A stretch of DNA of 64,000 nucleotides, taken from positions 12,188,001 to 12,252,000 of the forward strand of contig NC_084941.1 in assembly GCF_958298935.1 (NCBI RefSeq), read 5' to 3'. The notes beneath the pieces are model-generated. The model saw only the letters and a list, made by a program, of their open reading frames with translations, did no database searches and was not told where the DNA came from. This DNA comes from Phragmites australis (lineage: Eukaryota; Streptophyta; Magnoliopsida; Poales; Poaceae). Position 1 is the stretch's first letter. Each line of letters begins with the position of its first letter. A program made the position numbers and the translations under genes. Shown in pieces: positions 58,601-64,000 of the stretch.

Positions 58601-61382
58601 GATTTTCCTATAGTTCAATATGCAAATGACACACTGCTCTTCATGGAAGCTTGCCCAAGATAGCTTTATGTGTTAAAAACGCTCCTTAATACTTTTGCTG
58701 ACTTCACAGGCTTAAAAGTTAATTATGAAAGGTCCTTTATGCTTCCCATCAATGTAAGCAATGACATGATGCAACACTTAGCTAGAACTTTTGGCTGTTA
58801 GGTCGGTAGCTTCCCTTTTACTTACCTTGGCTTGCCTCTTGGATTAACAAAACCAAGAGTTGAGGACTTTCTCCCCATGTCACAAAGAGTGGAGAGAAGA
58901 TTAGCCTCCTCTTCCATCTATCTGACTCAAGCAAGAAAATTGGAAATGGTCAACTCTATTCTGTCTTCACTCCCCACTTTTTATATGTGCACGCTGAAGG
59001 TCCCAACTGCCATTTTCAAGCAAATCGACAAATATAGAAAACACTGTCTTTGGAGGGGATCTGATATTAATAACAAAAAGCCTCCTTTAGCAGCTTGGAA
59101 GATGGTTTGTAAACCGAAAAAGGAAGGTGGCCTGGGAGTAGTCAGATTGAGAACCCAAAATGATGCTCTGCTCTTGAAAAATTTGCTAAATTCTTCTCAA
59201 AAGCCAATCTCCCTTGGATGAATCTGCTGTGGGAAAATTACTATTCAAATGGCCATCTCCCTGGTATGAGGAAAAGAGGCTCCTTTTGGTGGAGAAATAT
59301 TGTCAAATTAATTGATGCATATAAAGGGATTGCTATTCCCACCTTGGGAAATGGATCCACAGTTTTCTTTTGGAAGGATATGTGGGATAATGTTGTTCTC
59401 AAGGATCAATTCCCTGAGCTTTACTCCTTTGCTAAAAAATGGGGATACGACAGTTTCAGCTATGGTCCATGTGAGACATCCTCATAATCAGTTTCACTTG
59501 CCTCTATCCATCCAAGCTTATGATCAATTTGTTCAGCTTCAGGGCCTCATAAATAACATTGAGTTAAATGACGCAGATGATGCTTGGTCATATATTTAGG
59601 GTACCATGCAATATACGCCATCTAGAGCCTACAAGGTCCTCATGGGACATCAAGTTGTTCATCCAATTTTTAACTGGACATGGAAGTCTTCCTGCCAACC
59701 AAAGCATAAGGTTTTTTTCTGGTTACTTCTTAATGATAGATTAAATACCAGGGGTCTTCTCAGGAGGAAAGAAATGGCCTTAGATTCTTACACTTGTGAG
59801 CTTTGCATTTTACAAAGAGAAGAGACTTTATAGCACTTGTTTCTTTGGTGCAATTTTGCTAAAGCATGTTGGGCCTCTATTGGTTTGCATTTACCAAGCC
59901 ACTGCAGCCAGCACGTGCTTTCAATTATTTCAAGAAATTGAGAGTCCCTTTCTATATGGAGATCATTATTCTCATGCCCTGGAGCATTTTGAAGATGAGG
60001 AATGACTGGTTTTTTTAACCAAATTGATCCTACTGTTGATTGTTGCAAAGAGGGTTTCATACGTGAATTCGACTTGGTTATCCACAGAGCGAAGGCAAAA
60101 TATTTTCCTCATATCATAACATGGCTCAGTCAGCACAGTTAGCTTTGCATCTCCTTGCCAGTCTTAGCTAGTTGTACTTTTGTTTTTTTCCTCCTTAACT
60201 TGTTGTACCTGAACCTTGTTTAGCCTTTTTGATCTATTTATCTATAATCTGTAGGGGCTCCCACCCCTCCAGTTCCGTAAAAAAAAAAGGTTCTGGGCAT
60301 AAGATGAACATGATGGGGGATTAGACATGCTGATTTAAACATCTTTAGTTTGGTGTAGGAGTCTACTAATATTACATTATTTATGAGGTAAATAATGTCA
60401 TACTGTAAATCTATTATGTTGTAACCTTATGTCGTTTCTGCACTTTCCAGGGCTCTATTGGCCAACTTTTTGTTATGTTTCATTTTGCAGAATGTTTTAT
60501 CAATATGTTACTATAGAGTCAACGATTATTGGTATTGCATTTTTTTTTTCATATTGCAGGTTTGATGAGAGATCATTGACAGAGATAATCCTAAAGCAAC
60601 TAAACCTCAAGAACTTCCAAGTACAGTATCCTAATTCTATCCAGCCTTGGACTATGGAAGTTTTATTTTCATTTTGTTAGGGATAAGTATCCTTTTGTCT
60701 TGAGTCCATTTTAATTTTTAACACTCAAAACATTCAACTACACTCAAGCATTCAATTATCACCTATGAGTCATTCGGTTGCCATTTCTTGTTATTGCTTT
60801 CCCTTTTTTGTGTCGTTTAACTAAAACATTAATGATATAAGTTATTGTTCAGCACTTGGAACTAATTATGAAGTTCAAGAATTAAAAGGTCCATAGCTCT
60901 TCTTCTTTTTTTTTTAAATGTAGATCACCAGTAGAGGTAGACAAAACAATCAAAGAGGCAATTGTTACATGGGTTGCATATGAATCGAGGTGCTTCTATG
61001 TTTGACCTTTGAGAGTTGCACATTTTGAAGTAGAACCCAAGTTTCTACATACTTGCCCCAAATGCTTCAAGATTTGTGCAACTCCCGTTGAAAGGGTGAA
61101 GCACAGAAACACCTCTCGATGGGACGTTATTAATGAGTTAAGTTTTATGTAAATAAACATTTATATGATATAAGACCTATTGTGAATCTGATTATATTCT
61201 TCAGCTTGGCAGATCAAAAGTTTTTCTCCGGGCTGGCCAGATTGCTGTTTTGGACTCCAGACGTGCTGAGATTCTAGATAGTGCTGCTAGGATCATTCAG
61301 GGTCACTTTCAAACCTTTATTGCTCGAAAGAGATTTCTTTCTACTAGGAAAGCTTCTATTTGTCTCCAAATGTATTGCCGAG
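43626..61382 (+). CDS. Class XI myosin heavy chain, N-terminal part (runs off window)
   Basis: A plant actin motor that drives organelle and vesicle transport. Nineteen exons keep frame: 43626-43760, 43874-44017, 44267-44412, 44493-44649, 45424-45482, 46541-46697, 46861-47010, 47110-47246, 47468-47614, 47683-47784, 48474-48531, 48599-48700, 51554-51591, 51666-51792, 51894-52067, 52482-52613, 52813-52922, 60560-60620, 61205-61382 (771 codons so far). It shows an SH3-like N-terminus ([10 protein letters not shown]), P-loop GESGAGKT at 157-164, switch I NDNSSRFGKF at 210-219, switch II DIYGFE at 434-439, the actin-binding region ([10 protein letters not shown]), converter and first IQ motif ([14 protein letters not shown]). 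Wording is closest to the XI-J group as I recall it. Remaining IQs, coiled coil and DIL tail should follow past 64000. One intron has a GC donor. Confidence 0.93.
44673..45275. mobile_element. MITE-like element in myosin intron 4
   Basis: The ends ggggctgtttggttg and (complement) ggggcgtgtttggttc are inverted repeats around 603 bp, nearly filling intron 4. No convincing target duplication was found, so hAT or Mutator origin is open. Confidence 0.62.
45664..46393. mobile_element. Tourist-like MITE in myosin intron 5, itself interrupted
   Basis: The termini GAGCATGCTCGATAATAG and (complement) GAGCAAATACAATAAG are flanked by TTA on both sides (45661-45663 and 46394-46396), the PIF/Harbinger target. 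At 730 bp it is longer than usual because another element sits inside it. Confidence 0.78.
45734..46176. mobile_element. Second MITE nested in the Tourist-like element
   Basis: It begins agcgtgtttggcaaacg and ends ccaaccaaaagcacc. The inner parts are also inverted (gaggtgggagttaatggagg against complementary cctccca/caactccc near 46130). Ends are approximate. Its position inside the other MITE gives the order of insertion. Confidence 0.6.
47825..48135. repeat. Diverged 171-bp tandem duplication in myosin intron 10
   Basis: gcctacttatattc at 47825 recurs at 47996. The following words match in order (aaagcagaataa / aaagcagattag, tatacgatgctaacttt / tatgcgatgctaattttt, attttgta). Divergence is considerable, so it is an old duplication. 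Confidence 0.75.
48193..48345. mobile_element. Short MITE-like element in myosin intron 10
   Basis: It begins ggcatgtttggttccc and ends attccaaacgtac, like the element at 35902-36062 in ends and length (about 153 bp). Boundaries and class are tentative. Confidence 0.4.
48851..48980 (-). repeat. 3' LTR of the deleted copia element
   Basis: Plus-strand text tgttaagaatagcaacttg to atatatctctaata. It matches the right LTR closely (gtgagcaatatacaaagaac, aggatattacagaaaagg). Confidence 0.85.
50232..50353 (-). repeat. 5' LTR of the deleted copia element
   Basis: Plus-strand text tgttagtaataacaacttg to tatatctctaaca. It is adjacent to the primer-binding-like site at about 50218-50231. Confidence 0.85.
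50487..50871 (+). mobile_element. Miniature relative of the deleted copia element (TRIM-like)
   Basis: An LTR in plus orientation (50487-50610: tgttagatatatattgcc, ataaggggttctttgcatat) is followed by ggtattagagctag (decayed primer-binding site). About 180 bp of interior (starting atggacgcaacaactcat) and a second LTR truncated at its 5' side (about 50795-50871, ending attcctaaca) complete it. The LTR is the same family as at 48851 and 50232 but inverted. No target duplication was seen. Confidence 0.7.
52990..53330 (-). mobile_element. Third relative: one LTR plus interior of the same family
   Basis: On the minus strand an LTR (about 53330 to 53200, tgttagagatatatttgc to gaatataagttgctacac) is followed by an interior with aaggacgcagcaactcatcc, the same opening as the element at 50487. 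No second LTR was found, so it is truncated. It lies in myosin intron 17, just left of the LINE. Confidence 0.65.
53912..55051 (+). pseudogene. LINE ORF1 (nucleic-acid-binding gag-like protein)
   Basis: Starting near 53912 it encodes a DUF4283-like region ([37 protein letters not shown]), stopped in frame at 54275-54277. The same frame continues from 54278 with a basic stretch ([11 protein letters not shown]) and two zinc-knuckle positions near 54706-54795. The first, [14 protein letters not shown], keeps the CX2CX4HX4C spacing; in the second the second Cys is Gly ([14 protein letters not shown]). The acidic and low-complexity stretch 55570-56544 is open in the same element but shows no domain I recognise; it may be the rest of ORF1. 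Confidence 0.75.
55570..56544 (+). pseudogene. LINE open frame between ORF1 knuckles and endonuclease, unknown function
   Basis: A 324-codon frame with no domain I can name. It contains two near-repeats of HLNNGQ, a Lys/Arg-rich segment ([23 protein letters not shown]) and a Lys/Ser-rich end ([20 protein letters not shown]). In plant L1 elements the sequence after the knuckle is long and poorly conserved, so this is most simply the C-terminal part of ORF1, separated by a frameshift. Confidence 0.5.
56590..59950 (+). pseudogene. LINE ORF2: endonuclease, reverse transcriptase, zf-RVT
   Basis: The apurinic-type endonuclease (about 56600-57300) keeps QETK, GDFNLI and GSDHVPC, so its catalytic Glu, Asp and His are in place. 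Reverse transcriptase follows at about 58060-58680: [44 protein letters not shown], then YANDTLLF where YADD is expected. The replaced Asp would abolish polymerisation. Thumb-like sequence ([13 protein letters not shown]) is at 58830-59220. A zf-RVT end ([20 protein letters not shown]) is at 59680-59830, with a stop at 59830. Frames change at about 57740, 57920, 58410 and 58660. Confidence 0.87.
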
Positions 61383-61424
61383 GTATGTTGGATATTTAGG
61401 TAGTTTTCATATATTGCATGTAAA

Positions 61425-64000
61425 GTTTTCTCGAACGACGCATGAGAGTTACGTGTTATTTCATTAAGAAGAAAGAGTACCAAATGTACAACACCACACA
61501 CACTACACACCTAAACTCAAACACTCTAGTCCAACAGATACATGCGCGCCACGCTTGAACAAAGGAAACGACCAAAGTGTAAGAATGTTGGACCCTAGAA
61601 AAGGGTCTAGAGGCCATGAGCCTCGGCTGTACGCCAAAGGGCTCCCTCCTCCTCTACTATCCGCATTACCAAGGACACACTAGTGCTAGCTTTTTTTAAA
61701 ACACAGTTGTTTTGGTGTTTCCAAATCTCCCAGGCCACTAAGATGATCAATGTATCGAGGCCTTTTCGGTGCTCCTTATCCAATATCTTGATTGCCCTAT
61801 TCCACTAGCCGGAGAAGGAAACGACATCTGGTTGTGGAGATAGAACCTGCAGGCCCTTTTTCTGAAAAACAATGAACCAAACTTCCCTCACGACCACACA
61901 CGAAATCAACAGGTGGTTAATGGTTTTAGGGGCTTGATCACAAAGTGGGCATGTCGCCGGGTGTGGTAATCCCCGCTTTGACAATCTATCAGCAATCCAA
62001 CAACGGTTGAGGACAGCAAGCCATATGAAAAGTTTGCACTGTAGCGGAGCGTAAGACTTCCAAATCCTCTTCCATGGTGCGAATCTATGGTCCCAACAAA
62101 GAACACTTTGTAGGCCGATTTGCTAGAGTAGATGCCAGAGCTTGAAAGCTTCCAAATATGCTGACCCTGGACATCTCGCTGAAGGTGTATGTTTTCTAGC
62201 ATCTCCCACAATTGGAGGTATTCATCCAATGCACTTACTAAGAGAGGCCCTCTAATGTCGCTCACCCAACTACTATCCAAGGCTTCCAGCACAGTTCTCT
62301 TGGTGATTATTCTTCGAGGGACAACAACAACCAGATTAGGAGCTACCTTAGCTATTGGCCTTCCCTCTAACCATCTATCAACCAAAATTTTGTGTTTGAG
62401 CCATTGCCTACAAATGTTATCGCAACCATGGAGGACAAAGCTCTAGCATTTTGGTGAACTTGATTCTAAAGACTTGCCCATGGTTTTGAAGGGTCTGTTT
62501 TTTCTTGCCACAGCCATCTGATACGTAGCGCCCAACCCATGAGAGACAAAGCATGAATGCCCAGCCCACCATACTAGATAGGCCATTGAACCCTTTGCCA
62601 CGAGACCAAACAATTACCACCATTGGCTTGTTCCTGCCTCTTCCAAAGAAACTTCATTCTTCTCTTATCAATTGCTTTGGTTACCCATTTAGGAAGGTCC
62701 ATTGCAATCATCAAATAGATTGGTGCAGTTGTGAGAACCACACGTACCATCACTAACTCGCCAGCTTTTGTCATCAAAGAAGCTCTCCAACCTGGCAAGT
62801 AGTCAGCTACTTTATCAACTAGCGGTTTGTAATCAGCTTTGGTGAGCTTCTTGAATGACAGGGGCAATCCAATCCAAGATAAGTACAAGGGAAGTGTTTG
62901 ACCTCACATGGAAGAAGGTCCTGTATGATGGCCAATTTGTCATCACAACACTGGATTGGAGTGACAGAACTTTTATGGATATTAGTCATAAGTCCAGAAG
63001 CCCCACCAAAAACATGTAGTAGTCCTTTAATCAAGACAAGATCTTCTTCTACTGGTAGGAGGAACACTACCACATCATCGGCATATAGCGACATTCGGTG
63101 GTGCACACCCCTAACAGCAAGTGGCTAAAACAAACCATCCCAAGAAGCTTGGCTGATCAAAGAATTAAGAACATCCATTACCAAAATGAAAATCATAGGA
63201 GAGAGGTTCGCCTTGTTGAAGTCCACGATAGTGAATTATCTCCTCTCCTGGTTCCCCATTCACAAGAACTCGGGTAGTAGAATTTGACAACAGTGTACAT
63301 AGAAGGTTGCGCCATTGACGTCCAAAGCCCAAATTTTGAAAAACTTCCAACAAGAAAGGCCATGACACCAAATCGAAAGCCTTAGAGATATCCAGTTTGA
63401 GGATGATGTGAGGCTCCTTTTGTCTATGTAAGCATTTTGCTGTTTGCTAGACAAGATAAAAATTATCATGAATGCATCTCCCCCGGACAAAAGTGCTTTG
63501 GTTTGTTGAGAGTAAGGTGGCTAATTTGGAACGAGTCTGTTGGCCATGAGTTTTGCCACTAATTTAGCAAAGCTATGAATCAAGCTTATGGGACGAAAAT
63601 CCTTAACTTGAGGAGCATCAACCTTCGACGACCAAGCTGAGCAGCCCACAACGGCTCCATTATATCATTATTGATAATTGACCAACAAGATCTATAGAAA
63701 CGACCTATGATGCTCTGGCGGCTCCATGATTACTAAGTCTTTGCTTGACGGGAAAACCCCCGGGTGAGGAGCCCATGCAGTGAGACGAAACATGGACAAG
63801 TCAGAACAATCAGCCATGGCCGACTGAAGTCCCATGATCCAATAGTAAGGATTGAGCAATTGTTCAGCCATTGCCAAACTACATGCATGCACGAGGACAC
63901 CATGGAGTTCAAGCTCAACCTTGCAAGGCAAAGTGCCGCCCATAGAGTGGGCATGCTGGGTCCATCGTTTGACGAGTAGGTTGAAGAATGGTGTCTGGAT
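61425..64000 (-). mobile_element. Second L1-type LINE, antisense in the next myosin intron, runs off window
   Basis: The 3' end is at about 61425-61432 (minus strand ...cgttcgagaaaac), 42 bp after the myosin splice donor at 61383. Minus-strand pieces run right to left: 63165-63490 (LDISKAFDLVSWPFLLEVFQ in one frame), 62819-63106 (LYADDVVVFLLP, intact YADD), 62574-62888 ([19 protein letters not shown]) and 61906-62385 (zf-RVT; IWKLSSSGIYSSKSAYKVFF). Frames break several times. The 5' part is outside the window. It differs clearly from the LINE at 53508, so it is a separate family member. Confidence 0.85.
61906..63620 (-). pseudogene. LINE ORF2 reverse transcriptase and zf-RVT remnant
   Basis: The fingers motif RPISLIHSFAKLVAKLMANR is readable around 63530-63600. 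The palm has KLDISKAFD and YADD. A frameshift follows GLQQGEPLS near 63200, where relatives read QGDPLSP. The C-terminal zinc-ribbon-like part is open for 159 codons at 61906-62385. The endonuclease is beyond the window edge or lost. The piece cannot make one protein. Confidence 0.8.

Larger units (their letters stand above)
53508..60283 (+). mobile_element. L1-type LINE in myosin intron 17, sense orientation
   Basis: A non-LTR retrotransposon of about 6.8 kb. A 12-bp target duplication, aaaaaggttctg, lies at 53496-53507 and 60284-60295. The element ends in an A run after gttccgt. A GC-rich 5' leader (to about 53910) is followed by an ORF1 with zinc knuckle and an ORF2 with endonuclease, reverse transcriptase and a zf-RVT end, in the standard plant L1 order. 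Stops in both ORFs and a changed catalytic motif show it is dead, although it is close to full length. It makes up most of a 7.6-kb intron. Confidence 0.92.

Overview
The window is nuclear DNA of a flowering plant, almost certainly a grass (Poaceae, probably a panicoid). The evidence is three many-exon genes with GT-AG introns and AT-rich introns around GC-rich first exons, and a dense grass-type transposon load: Stowaway and Tourist MITEs, CACTA ends, a Tat-lineage Ty3/gypsy element, copia derivatives, L1-type LINEs and hAT remnants. No bacterial operon, CRISPR array, rRNA or tRNA was recognised. All coordinates come from reading splice signals and protein similarity by eye. The species is inference.

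Layout. 1-1080: end of a non-autonomous CACTA element with a TNP2 C-terminal scrap. 2845-4212: solo LTR with a perfect 5-bp target duplication and five 76-bp internal repeats. 5706-7446: inverted-repeat-bounded element carrying a 42-bp satellite and a GC-rich cargo. 8493-17058: F-box/LRR gene of the FBL15 (SLOMO) type, 17 exons, 1011 codons plus stop, with two MITEs in its introns. 18341-31314: a complete but decayed Ty3/gypsy (Tat-like) element on the minus strand, with an extra opposite-strand ORF, a 3' tandem-repeat tract, a MITE in one LTR and a 1.5-kb LTR-like insertion in pol.

32614-34893: MOB1 kinase-activator gene, 7 exons, 216 codons, apparently intact. 35.9-39.7 kb: hAT transposase remnant and hAT-like terminal sequence. 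40.4-42.4 kb: LINE tail, copia gag scrap and a second CACTA end. 42717-43363: non-autonomous hAT element directly upstream of the third gene.

43626 to beyond the last coding exon seen (61382): class XI myosin, 19 exons covering the SH3-like N-terminus, the whole motor and the first IQ motifs; the neck, coiled coil and cargo-binding tail lie beyond the window. Its introns are packed with insertions: two nested MITEs, an internally deleted copia element with perfect ATGCA target duplications, two smaller relatives, a 6.8-kb sense LINE with a 12-bp target duplication, and an antisense LINE that runs off the right edge.

The three genes are unrelated in function (ubiquitin-ligase adaptor, Hippo/NDR kinase co-activator, actin motor) and nothing suggests joint regulation. 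The best candidates for new observations are the opposite-strand ORF and repeat tract of the Tat-like element, the family of short-LTR copia derivatives in myosin introns, the GC-AG intron in the motor domain, and the satellite-bearing inverted-repeat element.
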